Both the position numbers and the translations under genes were made by a program. The notes beneath the pieces are model-generated. The model worked only from the letters and a program-made list of their open reading frames with translations, had not been told where the DNA came from and did no database searches. Of a DNA stretch of 64,000 bases, positions 1-8,977 are shown piece after piece (position 1 is the first letter of the stretch; every line of letters begins with the position of its first letter). The stretch is from assembly GCF_965198575.1 (NCBI RefSeq), contig NZ_OZ240671.1:496001-560000 (forward strand), in the 5' to 3' direction. Source of the stretch: Lichenicola sp965198575. Its GTDB lineage: Bacteria; Pseudomonadota; Alphaproteobacteria; Acetobacterales; Acetobacteraceae.

Positions 1-1659
1 TGTTTGAAGAGAATTTGAAAGATTAAACCCGACTATTGGAAGACCGTCTGACCCGACAATCAGGATGTAGCGGTCATGTAACCGACCGTCCTTCATCCCA
101 AATATACGCAACCGGCCACGCTTTAACATTTTCCGGTTTTGCTCGCAACTTGCGATCAAGTTATCGACGCCGTTTGATGTGGGCTTCTCCGACGCTTGCG
201 TCTCACCGTCACTTTTCTGAAACGATTTAGACAAAGACCTAAATACAATATAGTCTGATTTGGGTTGGGCACATAATAAGATCAATCCTAGACCAGCGCC
301 TCCAAAATAAGGGTCGAAGATGATTACTTGGCTCTGCTTATGCTGCTCAAGCAGTGCCTTAAACCACTCTGTAAATCGTATTCTTCCATCGCCGTCGCCC
401 TGATTCCAACACAAGAAGAATCGACCATTGGACAACCGTGGATGAAGTCGCGCGAAAACAGCGGAGAAGTCACTGTTAACGCGGACCCAAGGGTCTGTCC
501 GGCTGCCGCCAATGAGACTATTAAATCCCAAATCTCTTTGGTTTATAGTCAACGTCGTTTTTACCCGATCCGAGAAGGAGGGCTTGGCTTTCTTCTCCAA
601 CCAGTCAAAGTGAACCGGGCGGCTCTCAGGCCGGACGACATAAGCCTGAAAAGCTATTTCTCGTATGTATCCTACTTTCCATCGACAACAAAGTGTTCCC
701 TCCTGGGGTTTGTCTATTTCAAATCCGAATATCTCCAATTCGGTGCTGTCCGTTCGGGAGCGGATATCATCGCTCATCCGAAAACTTAACTCAAACTTAC
801 CGTTTGGCTTGTGTTCCGCAGTGCCGATAACTGAGTGGACGATCTGACCGCCGTTTTGAATGTTCAGGCGGAACTGGAAGCCGCTAAAGTGGGATACCTG
901 CAATGGATCAAATTGTATGATGATGAAGTCCTGATTTTCTGCCCACTTGATCTTTAATAATGTCCGCTCAAAGTCATCGAGTGTAGGAAAAACCAGTAGC
1001 TCAATGTCGCCGAATCTGCAGACGTCTGCTAGTCCAAAATCCAGACCGGTCTCGGCATTTATCTGCTTGACTATCCAGTGCGTCATCGCGACATCGTACT
1101 CATGGTCTAGCCGAAACAATGCTCCCTTATCGGTTTGGCTGATCGAAGCACTAAGCGCCCCGGCATTCCCATGTGGGCTGGTGAGGGAGGACCGATCCTG
1201 GGCGTTGCGATTAAGCAGATAAGAGACCGGGCGGTAGACCAACTCTCCCGCGTTAAGGGCGGTCATTCCAAAATGGGTCTTTATTGCATCAGTAAGGTCT
1301 AGGTTAAGTTCTTCACTGACTGCTGCGAGGGTTCGCCCGGTGCTCAGCAGCCTCAAAACATCTGCACTGAGCGTACTTGTGACATAGAGATTTAAGCGGG
1401 TTAGAGTTACTCGAATATTGTCCGCAACACGAAAGTCGGGACTCTTTTTGGAAGACCACCTGTTGTTCGAGTGGCGATACGGGACTAAGCGTCCATAGAC
1501 TATACGATTTTCGACCGTTTCTTTGTGCTTGATCTGCAAGATCCATAACTGGAGCGCGCAGTGACGCGCGTCACTTGAAAATAGTCTCCCAAGTCTACTA
1601 TCTTCAACCAAGTCTTGAAGCGCAGGAGGCACTACTTTTCTCTTATTGTTCGTCTGCAT
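1..1659 (-). CDS. Large PLD-like (HDR-motif) protein, VPA1262-like; C-terminus beyond window edge
   Basis: The minus strand is open from an ATG at 1659 to base 1: 553 codons with no stop, so the gene continues out of the window. In-frame stops lie just upstream of the ATG, and a weak GAGAAG ribosome site precedes it. Visible features are a DPYFG motif at residues 449-453 followed by a hydrophobic stretch, then LHDRYIL around residue 528 and a GFNLSNSLQ segment at the cut end. The last two resemble the H-D-R and S-N signature of degenerate phospholipase-D-like folds. Overall the order resembles VPA1262-family proteins, which I recall from accessory and defence contexts; that assignment is from memory and tentative. 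Codon use is far more AT-rich than in neighbours, which suggests transfer. Confidence 0.75.
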   Translation of the reverse strand, partial: MQTNNKRKVVPPALQDLVEDSRLGRLFSSDARHCALQLWILQIKHKETVENRIVYGRLVPYRHSNNRWSSKKSPDFRVADNIRVTLTRLNLYVTSTLSADVLRLLSTGRTLAAVSEELNLDLTDAIKTHFGMTALNAGELVYRPVSYLLNRNAQDRSSLTSPHGNAGALSASISQTDKGALFRLDHEYDVAMTHWIVKQINAETGLDFGLADVCRFGDIELLVFPTLDDFERTLLKIKWAENQDFIIIQFDPLQVSHFSGFQFRLNIQNGGQIVHSVIGTAEHKPNGKFELSFRMSDDIRSRTDSTELEIFGFEIDKPQEGTLCCRWKVGYIREIAFQAYVVRPESRPVHFDWLEKKAKPSFSDRVKTTLTINQRDLGFNSLIGGSRTDPWVRVNSDFSAVFARLHPRLSNGRFFLCWNQGDGDGRIRFTEWFKALLEQHKQSQVIIFDPYFGGAGLGLILLCAQPKSDYIVFRSLSKSFQKSDGETQASEKPTSNGVDNLIASCEQNRKMLKRGRLRIFGMKDGRLHDRYILIVGSDGLPIVGFNLSNSLQT

Positions 1660-2129
1660 GTCACTTCTCGCGTGAAAGGCGGCCGCCTACTCCCAGCCGG
1701 TTAGTCAATATGGCATTCCGTAGTCGCCTGCGGACCTTACTGCGGGGTGGATCCGGATGCACCTGCACTTGTCTCAGATTCAGAGGCTGCCCGATACCTT
1801 GACCCAGATACCTGGGTTCGGGACCGTTAACCTTGCCGAGCAACCAGCCTGGCGCACCACCGGAAAGGAGGCGTTTCGCGTGGTGAGGCCGCGCCACTAT
1901 ATTGACAGCAGCATCAGCAGAGCATTTGCCCAGCCCTGGGGCCGTGAAAACCAAGCTTAAACCGGCCGACCGAACCATGGTCGCGGGCCGATGGCCAGCG
2001 CGTCCCAGGACAACGTAGGATAAACACAATGCGCGGCATGCCCTGCCGCAGGCCGCAGCAGTGTGGGTCAGACAGGCCGCACAAGCCCGCGGCACACGTC
2101 AGCTTCCATGTTGAGCAAAGGGAACACCA
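1660..2129. other. 470-bp gap between edge gene and next CDS
   Basis: Composition changes here from AT-richer to GC-rich. The only thing recognised is the actP relic at 1797-1919. The remainder (1660-1796 and 1920-2129) shows no convincing coding frame, RNA or repeat. Confidence 0.5.
1797..1919 (-). pseudogene. Decayed fragment of an acetate symporter gene (actP relic)
   Basis: Read on the minus strand this stretch encodes LLSI, a stop, then WRGLTTR, and further on PGIWVKV in another frame. The intact ActP at 5944-7542 has LLSMYWRGLTTR and PGIWVKVLG at the same separation. The DNA agrees too: the 41 bases ending at 1919 differ from the matching bases ending at 6259 at about five positions, and the other end shares a near-identical 20-mer at 1797 and 6138. 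Overall spacing is 123 against 122 bases. The frame is broken by a stop and by frame changes, so it cannot make protein. It is either a duplicated scrap of the resident gene or the remains of a related symporter. Confidence 0.7.
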
Positions 2130-2819
2130 ATGAAGATAAAGTTCTACGCCCATGCCAGCTTCCGCCTTGAGGCGGACGGGATTGCCGTCATCACCGACCC
2201 CTACACGCCGGGAAAGAGCGGGTTCGCGCCGATCAACGAGGCGGCCGATCTGGTGATCATGAGCTCCCGCACGGACGATTTCCATTCCGACCCGAGCCAC
2301 ATCGACGGCAGCCCCACGATCATCAACGCGCTGGAACTGCCGGCGGACGGCGCCGTGGTCTGCGGCATCCCGATCCGCGGCTTCGAAGCCTATGAGAGCC
2401 GGACGTTCGACTACCAGGCCGCCAGCGGCCGCGACCCGGACGCCAACGCGCTCTATCATTTCACCTTGGGCGGCCTGCGGGTGCTGCACATGGGCGACCT
2501 CGGCAATCCGGTCGATCCGGCGCAGCTCGCGGAACTCGCCGGCCAGGTCGACATCCTGCTGGCCCTGACCGGCGCGCACGCCACCATCCCCCTCGACGAC
2601 CTGGACACGGCGATCGCCGCCATCCGGCCGCGCGTGGTGATCCCGATGCATTACTGGCACGAACGCGGCGTGCTGAAGATCGAGAAGGTCGACGCCTTCA
2701 CGCAGCGCTTCCCGGCCGGCCAGGTGACCCGGCTGGACACCACCGAGTTCGAGATCACGCCGGACACGCTGCCACCCCCCGGCGAGATGCGCGTCGTCGT
2801 GCTGCAGCAGGCCCGGTAG
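2130..2819 (+). CDS. MBL-fold metallo-hydrolase-like protein with altered metal motif
   Basis: This 229-residue protein begins KFYAHASFRLE and DPYTP, the start typical of UlaG-like metallo-beta-lactamase-fold proteins. The downstream HMGDLG motif (residues 120-125) and an MHYWHE histidine (around 174) are present. The usual HxHxDH metal motif is replaced by SSRTDDFHSD near residues 45-53, so the first two histidines are missing. It may bind a single metal, bind differently, or be a non-catalytic member. It stands alone on its strand. The ATG follows an AAGGGAA ribosome site. Substrate cannot be inferred. Confidence 0.85.
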   Translation: MKIKFYAHASFRLEADGIAVITDPYTPGKSGFAPINEAADLVIMSSRTDDFHSDPSHIDGSPTIINALELPADGAVVCGIPIRGFEAYESRTFDYQAASGRDPDANALYHFTLGGLRVLHMGDLGNPVDPAQLAELAGQVDILLALTGAHATIPLDDLDTAIAAIRPRVVIPMHYWHERGVLKIEKVDAFTQRFPAGQVTRLDTTEFEITPDTLPPPGEMRVVVLQQAR

Positions 2820-2985
2820 GCCGGCCGGACCGGCCGCGCCGGACGCAGCGGCCTCGGCACCGTCCGGCGTCAGTCGCAGATCGCCCGCAACGCGGCCGAT
2901 GCACCGGGGGTCACGGATACGCCGCCCGCGGATCGGTCTGCACGGCGGCGGTCCAGGCTGCCTTGCCGGCGGTCCGGCACGGCAT

Positions 2986-3594
2986 TCACGCGGGCCGATA
3001 GGTCTGCGCCACCGAACCGCCCGGGAATGCCCTCGAGCCGATCAGCTCGAGCCGTGTCGTCGCGGCGAGTTTGGAGAAGATCGGCAGGCCGTTCCCGAGC
3101 GCCACGGGATGCACCAGCAGGACGAACCGGTCGACCAGTCCCTGCGCCACGAGGCTGCGGGCGAAGCCGGCGCCGCCATGGGCGACGATCGGCTTGCCGT
3201 CGCGGGCTTTCAGCATCGCGATGTCGGCCCCCAGATCGCCGCTCGCTACATCAGCCTCGGCCCAGCTTTCCGCACCGGGTTGCAGCTGTGCCGGTTCGCC
3301 GTCGCGTGGCGGTGTTGCAGCCAGGTCCCCGAGGATCGCCGGCCCCTCTCGTGAAAACACGACCTTGGGGATCCGGTTCATCGGGGCCGAGAACATGTCG
3401 GTGGAGGTCGGCCAGTGGGCGGCCATCCGTCGGAAGGTGCGGCTGCCCATGATGTGCAGGCCGGCTTCCGACACGACCTCGACCGACCAGCGTCTTGCCT
3501 CCTGGTCGGGGCCGAATATCCAGTCGATCCCGCCATCCGCGGCAGCGACGAAACCATCGATCGACATCGACATCTTCAGGATCAGGTCTCTCAC
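2986..3594 (-). CDS. Dihydrofolate reductase family protein (RibD C-terminal domain)
   Basis: The 202-residue product starts with LILKMSMSIDGFVA, and has the GSRTF segment and the HGGAGFARSL region of the RibD-C/DHFR-like fold, where NADPH binds. Single-domain members of this family are widespread reductases with mostly unknown substrates; a few act like riboflavin-pathway reductases or weak dihydrofolate reductases. There is no deaminase domain and no riboflavin gene nearby, so a role in riboflavin synthesis is not supported. It is convergent with the gene to its left and shares its strand with the protease gene to its right. Confidence 0.85.
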   Translation of the reverse strand: MRDLILKMSMSIDGFVAAADGGIDWIFGPDQEARRWSVEVVSEAGLHIMGSRTFRRMAAHWPTSTDMFSAPMNRIPKVVFSREGPAILGDLAATPPRDGEPAQLQPGAESWAEADVASGDLGADIAMLKARDGKPIVAHGGAGFARSLVAQGLVDRFVLLVHPVALGNGLPIFSKLAATTRLELIGSRAFPGGSVAQTYRPA

Positions 3595-3655
3595 GACGTT
3601 CCTCTCCTCACAGCCATGACTTCAAGGCGTGGCGATCACCGCCGCGCCTTCCGGT

Positions 3656-5830
3656 TCAACCGGGGAACCCGCGTGCCGGATCGAGCCGGTCTCGGCGCGC
3701 CAACTCCTCGCGGGCCAGTGCTGCGCGGCGATGCGCCAGCAGCAGATCGAGATACGCGCGCGCCTTCAGCCCGCGCGGTGTGAGCTCGGAGAACACCAGC
3801 GCGTTGCGACGCCGACGCGCCCGGAGCCGCCAGATCCGGCCGGTGCGCGGTGGCAGTGTCTGCCCCGGCGCAAGGGTCAGGATGGTGGTGACGCCGCGGC
3901 CGGACAGCACCGTCACGCCCGCGACCGCCGTCCACGAGACGATGCCGCTGAAGCCGGGCGAGCTGAACCCGTCCGCCGTCAGCACCAGGAACGGTGCGCG
4001 GTTCCGGGCAAGCCGCACGATGCCGAAGCAGGACGCGAACCCGCCCAGCAGGAACACGATGGCTGCCCAGAACATCACGGCGATCGCACTGTCGGCCGGA
4101 TCGGGCGGGCTGCTCATGAGCAGCCAGGCAAGTCCTCCGCCCAGCCCCAGGCAGAACAACGCCGTGACGCCGAGCGCGATCATGATCCGCACGCGCCGCT
4201 CGTGCAGTTCGACCGGAGCCTCGCCCACCGACGACGCTGCCGCCGCGACCTGGGCCAGGTAGGTCTGCTGCTGCCTGACCGCCACGCCGCGCAGCTGCGT
4301 CGTCACCGCCGCGCACAGGCCCGGCCAATCGGCAAACAGGGCCTCGACCGCCGCGAGTTCGCCGGCATCTACCGGCCGGGCGGCGCGGGCGAGCAGGCCG
4401 TCATCGACCGTGACGCCGGCAGCGGCGATCCTTTGCACGGTCGGCGGATGGGTGTCGGTCGGATGCGGCTGACGCTCGTCGAGGTAGCGGCCGGGCTCGA
4501 TGAAGCCCTGCTGCCCGGCGACCTGCAGCGTCTGCTGCACCAGGTCGGCGGGGCCGCGGTCCGGATGCTCGGCCATCGCCCGGAGCTGCGCGTCGACGAG
4601 CCTGCTGGTCACCCCAGCGCGGAGCAGAGAGGTCGCCAGCGCGTCCGGCTGCTCCGTCGCCAGGGCGCCCTTGTCGGCCTCGAACTCCCGCAGCCGGCTC
4701 CAATGCTTCACCGTGTGATCGAACCGGACGAGCACGTGCTCGCCCAGCGACGAGGCCGGGCTCAGCATCCGGTCCAGGATCGGGTAGCGGCCGCGCCGCC
4801 GGGTGGCGACCGCGACCATGCTCTGCTGCAGGGCTGCATAGACCGGCTGGAAATGCGTGCTGTAGGCGGTGTCCTCGCCGGAGAAGTGGGCAAGTTCATG
4901 CGCCAGCACGACCCGTGTTTCCGCCCGGCTGAAGACCGCCAGATGCGGCAGCGGAACGTGCAGGATGCGGCCGCGCACCACCTCGCCCACACCGGCGAGC
5001 CGGTGCGGATGGGAGGTGACGAAAAAGCCGGCGACCGCCCCCGCCACCACCGTCTGCGGAACCACGGCCTCCTGGTCGCGTGCCAGCTCGCGCATCAAGG
5101 CGAACAGGCCCGGCGCCTGGGCTTCGGTCACCGGCACGCCGAGCAACTCCGCAGGGTGGGGCTCGAACAGGCCAGAGGCGCGGCGAAGCTGCCTGATCGA
5201 CTGGAACGCACCCCACAGGGCGAGGCCCGCCGCGATCAGGCCCGCTCCCACGAACCTCACATCGGCGCCGGACAGCGTGCCCGGGAACCACATCCCGGCG
5301 CACTCGAAGCCGACGATGCCGACCAGTGCCAGGGCCACCCCGCCCACCTGGCAGCCGAGCGCGACCGGCACCAGGCGTCGCACCTGGCCGAACGAGCGGA
5401 CCAGGGCGTCGCGGGACCGCATGCTGCGCCGCGCGGCAAGGCTCGCGATGATGAGGCCGGCCAGTCCGCCAGCCAGGGCCAGCGACGCCGCAAGGGCCGT
5501 GAGCCAAGCGAACGGCAGCCGCGCCCGCGCCACCAACAGGTCGGTGTCGAGCTCATCCGCATGGGCGGCCATCATGTGCGCCGCTACCGGCGCCGCGTAG
5601 GACCGTTCATCGCCGTTGAAGCGGACAGTGGCGTGCGGGTTGGCCTGGGCAAATTGCTGCAGCCGGCCGAGCTGGCTCGTGACCCGCGCCTGCGCCGGCT
5701 CGAACCCGGCGATACTGGCCTTGCCGCGGACGATCTCCCAGACGCCGAACATGCTGAACAGGGCAGGAAGCAGCAGGATTGCAGCGATCCGGGCGACCGA
5801 CCCTGTCGCGCGCTGTCGAATGGTTGGCAA
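3656..5830 (-). CDS. Membrane-anchored M48-family metalloprotease
   Basis: I place the start at a TTG (5830) because a perfect AAGGAGG lies six bases ahead; the open frame upstream belongs to antisense of actP. The 724-residue product has an N-terminal membrane segment (about 13-34), further hydrophobic segments near 104-132, 153-175 and 190-210, then the zinc motif HELAH at 311-315 and REFEADKGA with the third ligand Glu384. Two more membrane segments follow towards the C-terminus, after about residue 565, and then a soluble tail. This is the HtpX/Ste24-type architecture of zinc proteases that cut membrane or misfolded proteins, but it is much longer than HtpX (about 290) and has a C-terminal PH-like or unknown region. 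Substrate unknown. Confidence 0.85.
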   Translation of the reverse strand: MPTIRQRATGSVARIAAILLLPALFSMFGVWEIVRGKASIAGFEPAQARVTSQLGRLQQFAQANPHATVRFNGDERSYAAPVAAHMMAAHADELDTDLLVARARLPFAWLTALAASLALAGGLAGLIIASLAARRSMRSRDALVRSFGQVRRLVPVALGCQVGGVALALVGIVGFECAGMWFPGTLSGADVRFVGAGLIAAGLALWGAFQSIRQLRRASGLFEPHPAELLGVPVTEAQAPGLFALMRELARDQEAVVPQTVVAGAVAGFFVTSHPHRLAGVGEVVRGRILHVPLPHLAVFSRAETRVVLAHELAHFSGEDTAYSTHFQPVYAALQQSMVAVATRRRGRYPILDRMLSPASSLGEHVLVRFDHTVKHWSRLREFEADKGALATEQPDALATSLLRAGVTSRLVDAQLRAMAEHPDRGPADLVQQTLQVAGQQGFIEPGRYLDERQPHPTDTHPPTVQRIAAAGVTVDDGLLARAARPVDAGELAAVEALFADWPGLCAAVTTQLRGVAVRQQQTYLAQVAAAASSVGEAPVELHERRVRIMIALGVTALFCLGLGGGLAWLLMSSPPDPADSAIAVMFWAAIVFLLGGFASCFGIVRLARNRAPFLVLTADGFSSPGFSGIVSWTAVAGVTVLSGRGVTTILTLAPGQTLPPRTGRIWRLRARRRRNALVFSELTPRGLKARAYLDLLLAHRRAALAREELARRDRLDPARGFPG

Positions 5831-5943
5831 GAGGATCCTCCTTGAACGCCAGCGAGCAGACAAAAAACCTCTGTGGCAACCGGGCCGGTTGACGTCGCCA
5901 GGTCCCTTCCGGGATCGGCTGCAGCGCTGTTCGTATCCGACGC

Positions 5944-7542
5944 CTAGTGCGACCTGGCCCCCGTCGCACCGATGCCGGTGTGGGAGCGCACGAGCTGTTC
6001 GTCGAAGGCGCTCGCCTCGGCCGGCGTTTCGCGCGTCCGGCCGATCGTCGAGCCGAGCCAGCAGCAGAGAAACGCCAGCGGCATCGAGAACAGCGCAGGT
6101 GAGTCGTACGGGAAGATCGCGTGCGGGAAGCCCAGCACCTTGACCCAGATGCCCGGGCTCAACACCGTCAGCGTCACCGCGGTGATGAGCCCGACCCAGC
6201 CGCCGAGCAATGCGCCGCGCGTGGTCAGGCCGCGCCAGTACATCGACAGCAGCACCAGCGGAAAATTCGCACTCGCCGCGACCGCGAACGCCAGCCCGAC
6301 CATGTAGGCGACGTTCTGTTTCTCGAACAACACGCCGAGCAGGATGGCGACACCACCGAGCGCCACCGTCGCCCATTTCGAGACGCGCACCTCGCCCGCC
6401 TCGGTGGCACGGCCGCGCGCGATCACCCGCGCATACAGGTCGTGGCTGACCGCCGCCGCACCGGCCAGGGTCAGTCCGGAGACCACCGCCAGGATGGTGG
6501 CGAAGGCGACGGCGGAGATGAAGCCGAGCAGCAGGTTGCCGCCGAGCGCCTGGGCCAGGAACACCGCCGCCATGTTGTTGCCGCCACGCAGCTTGCCGGC
6601 CGCCGTGACGTAGGCGGGGTCGGTCGAGACCAGCACCACCGCGCCGAAGCCGATGATGAAGGTCAGGATGTAGAAATAGCCGATCAGCGAGGTCGCCCAG
6701 AGCACCGACTTGCGGGCGGCGGTGGCGTCGCGGACGGTGAAGAAGCGCATCAGGATGTGCGGCAGCCCGGCGGTGCCGAACATCAGTGCGATACCCAGCG
6801 AGATCGCCGAGACCGGATCGCGGGCGAGCGCCGCGGGGGCCAAAATGCCCAGGTGCTTCGGATGCACCTGCACGGCGCGGGCGAACAGGGCGGGCAGGCT
6901 GAAGCCGAACTGCGCCAGCACCAGGAACGCCATCCAGCTGGCGCCGGCCAGCAGCAGCAGCGCCTTGATGATCTGCACCCAGGTGGTCGCCAGCATGCCG
7001 CCGAGCGTCACGTAGAGGATCATCAGGCCGCCGACGATGATCACGGCATAGATGTAGGGCAGCCCGAACAGCAGCTGGATCAGCTGCCCGGCGCCGACCA
7101 TCTGCGCGATCAGGTAGAAGGCGATCACCACCAGCGAGCTGATCGCGGCCAGGCACCGCATCGGCGTCTCGGCCAGGCGGTAGGACACGACGTCGGAGAG
7201 GGTGAAGCGCCCGAGGTTCCGCAGCCGCTCGGCGATCAGGAACATCAGGATCGGCCAGCCGACCAGGAAGCCGATCGAGTACAGCAGCCCGTCGAAGCCG
7301 CTGCTGTACACGAGTGCGGAGATGCCGAGGAACGAGGCGGCCGACATGAAGTCGCCGGCGATCGCGATGCCGTTCTGGGCGCCGCCGATGCCACCGCCGG
7401 CGGTGTAGAACTCGGAAGCCGAGCGGGTGCGGCGCGAGGCCCAGATGGTGATCAACAGCGTCAGCAGCACGAAGGCCGCGAACAACGCGATGGCGGTCCA
7501 GTTGGTGGGGGCCTGCTCGACGCCTGGAGCGGGGGCGTTCAC
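5944..7542 (-). CDS. actP: Cation/acetate symporter (sodium:solute symporter family)
   Basis: A 532-residue polytopic membrane protein of the SSS family. Recognisable ActP segments are EFYTAGGGIGGAQNGIAIAGD, LSDVVSYRL, the GTAGLPHILMRFFTV loop, RGGNNMAAVFLA and YWRGLTTRGALLGGWVG. It imports acetate and related short acids with a cation. Translation starts at a GTG (7542) that overlaps the stop of the DUF485 gene by four bases (GTGA), the classic yjcH-actP arrangement, so the two are made together. Length is normal (E. coli ActP is 549). A broken copy of part of this gene lies at 1797-1919. Confidence 0.95.
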   Translation of the reverse strand: MNAPAPGVEQAPTNWTAIALFAAFVLLTLLITIWASRRTRSASEFYTAGGGIGGAQNGIAIAGDFMSAASFLGISALVYSSGFDGLLYSIGFLVGWPILMFLIAERLRNLGRFTLSDVVSYRLAETPMRCLAAISSLVVIAFYLIAQMVGAGQLIQLLFGLPYIYAVIIVGGLMILYVTLGGMLATTWVQIIKALLLLAGASWMAFLVLAQFGFSLPALFARAVQVHPKHLGILAPAALARDPVSAISLGIALMFGTAGLPHILMRFFTVRDATAARKSVLWATSLIGYFYILTFIIGFGAVVLVSTDPAYVTAAGKLRGGNNMAAVFLAQALGGNLLLGFISAVAFATILAVVSGLTLAGAAAVSHDLYARVIARGRATEAGEVRVSKWATVALGGVAILLGVLFEKQNVAYMVGLAFAVAASANFPLVLLSMYWRGLTTRGALLGGWVGLITAVTLTVLSPGIWVKVLGFPHAIFPYDSPALFSMPLAFLCCWLGSTIGRTRETPAEASAFDEQLVRSHTGIGATGARSH

Positions 7543-7844
7543 CGGACGTCCGCCACGATGGCGCGCTGCAGCGGGTCGAAGCGGCGGTTGGCGATCGACA
7601 CGTAGATCGCGGTCAGCACGATGGCCGACAGGATCACCAGCAGGCCGAGCGGGAAGCCGAGGGTGATGACGCCCCAGACCGGCGTCGCCAGCACGTGGGG
7701 CGCGAACGCCACGAGGAACACGAAGCCGAAATAGATCGCCACCATGAGCGCGGCCAGCGTCCATCCGACGCGCGCCCGGGCCCGGGTCAGGGCGATGAGG
7801 CGGGGATCCTGGCGCAGCTGCGCCACCGCGATCGTGTCGAGCAT
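7539..7844 (-). CDS. DUF485 family small membrane protein (YjcH-like)
   Basis: This 101-residue protein has two membrane segments: TLAALMVAIYFGFVFLVAFA, and a second one before YVSIANRRFD. It matches the DUF485 pattern and is always found in front of acetate symporters. I start it at 7844 because GAGGAA lies eight bases ahead; an in-frame start at 7892 would add an atypical charged extension. It probably acts as an accessory subunit of ActP, with which it is translationally coupled, but its exact role is not established. Confidence 0.9.
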   Translation of the reverse strand: MLDTIAVAQLRQDPRLIALTRARARVGWTLAALMVAIYFGFVFLVAFAPHVLATPVWGVITLGFPLGLLVILSAIVLTAIYVSIANRRFDPLQRAIVADVR

Positions 7845-8034
7845 GGGCGTGTTCCTCGGACGCGGCATCTTTTCGTGCCGCATTGGCAACATCCTGGCAG
7901 CATTCGGGGCGGGTCGGAAGCGGGTGTTGCATTGCTCCGCCCGGTTCCTGTTTGCTCCGCCGGGGTGGCTCGTCTAAAGGCTCCCTCCCCCGCGGACGGA
8001 CCGTGGCGGTGAGTGGACCGAGGCGACCCAGATC

Positions 8035-8955
8035 ATGCGACGCAAGCGCGGACGCGCCCTCGACGGGTGGCTGATCGTCGACAAGCCGGCGGGAATGACC
8101 TCGACCGACGTGGTGAACCGGGTCAGGCGCGGCTTCGACGCGCAGAAGGCCGGACACGGCGGCACGCTCGACCCGCTGGCGACCGGACTGCTGCCGGTGG
8201 CGTTCGGGGCGGCCACCAAGACCGTCCCGTACATCATGGACGGCACCAAGCTGTACCACTTCACCCTGCGCATCGGCGAGGCGCGCGACACCGACGACGC
8301 CGACGGCCAGGTGATCGCGACCTCCGACGTGCGCCCGACCGACGAGCAGTTCCGGGCTGCCCTGGGCGCGTTCCAGGGCGAGATCAGGCAGGTGCCGCCG
8401 ATCTTTTCCGCCATCAAGGTGGCGGGCGAGCGGGCCTACGACATGGCGCGCGAGGGCCGGCCGCCGGTGCTGGAACCGCGGCCGGCCCGGATCGACCGGT
8501 TCGAGCTGATCGCCAGGCCGGATGCCGACACCGCGGTGTTCGAGGTGCAGTCGGGCAAGGGCGTGTACATGCGGTCGCTGGCGCGCGACCTGTCGGTGGC
8601 GTGCGGCACGGTGGGGCATGTGGCGGCGTTGCGGCGCCTGCGGGTGGGGCCGTTCCTGGAGAAGGACGCGATTTCCCTGGACAAGATCCTGTCGAGCGAG
8701 GACAACGCGCCTGCCTCCCCGGAGCTGCTGCTGCCGGTTGCGACCGCGCTGGCCGACATCCCGGCGCTGGCCCTGACCTCAAGTGAAGCGGCAAGCCTAT
8801 CGCATGGCCAGGCTATCAGCCTGGTCGAGCTGATGGGCCGGATTCCTGTTGGCGCGAACCCCGCTGGAGGGGTCGCGCGCGCCATGGACGGGGGGCGCGT
8901 GATCGGGCTCTGCCGACTCGAGGAAGGGTGGCTGCGTCCGGAACGCCTTCTGTAA
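8035..8955 (+). CDS. truB: tRNA pseudouridine(55) synthase
   Basis: The 306-residue protein carries GWLIVDKPAGMTS and GHGGTLDPLATG, with catalytic Asp46, which together are diagnostic of TruB. The YHFTLRIGEARDTDDADG and VYMRSLARDL segments also fit. It converts U55 of tRNAs to pseudouridine in the T-loop. It is followed by rpsO after 22 bases and then pnp, the common bacterial order (…truB-rpsO-pnp). The upstream partners infB and rbfA are not present here; DUF485-actP points the other way. Confidence 0.97.
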   Translation: MRRKRGRALDGWLIVDKPAGMTSTDVVNRVRRGFDAQKAGHGGTLDPLATGLLPVAFGAATKTVPYIMDGTKLYHFTLRIGEARDTDDADGQVIATSDVRPTDEQFRAALGAFQGEIRQVPPIFSAIKVAGERAYDMAREGRPPVLEPRPARIDRFELIARPDADTAVFEVQSGKGVYMRSLARDLSVACGTVGHVAALRRLRVGPFLEKDAISLDKILSSEDNAPASPELLLPVATALADIPALALTSSEAASLSHGQAISLVELMGRIPVGANPAGGVARAMDGGRVIGLCRLEEGWLRPERLL

Positions 8956-8977
8956 CCGTCGTTCCTGGAGAACCCCG

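Noticed and set aside
1757..1960. Plus-strand 67-codon frame
   Set aside because: It is the antisense of the actP relic, the same as a shadow frame at 5972-6307 over the intact gene.
3629..5845. Long plus-strand open frame of 738 codons
   Set aside because: It is antisense to the M48 protease gene, rich in Arg/His/Gln as expected for shadows of high-GC genes, and has no family motif.
5831..7156. Minus-strand frame joining the M48 gene to a longer N-terminus
   Set aside because: This part is out of frame with actP and shows no family motif; the AAGGAGG-TTG start at 5830 explains the protease alone.
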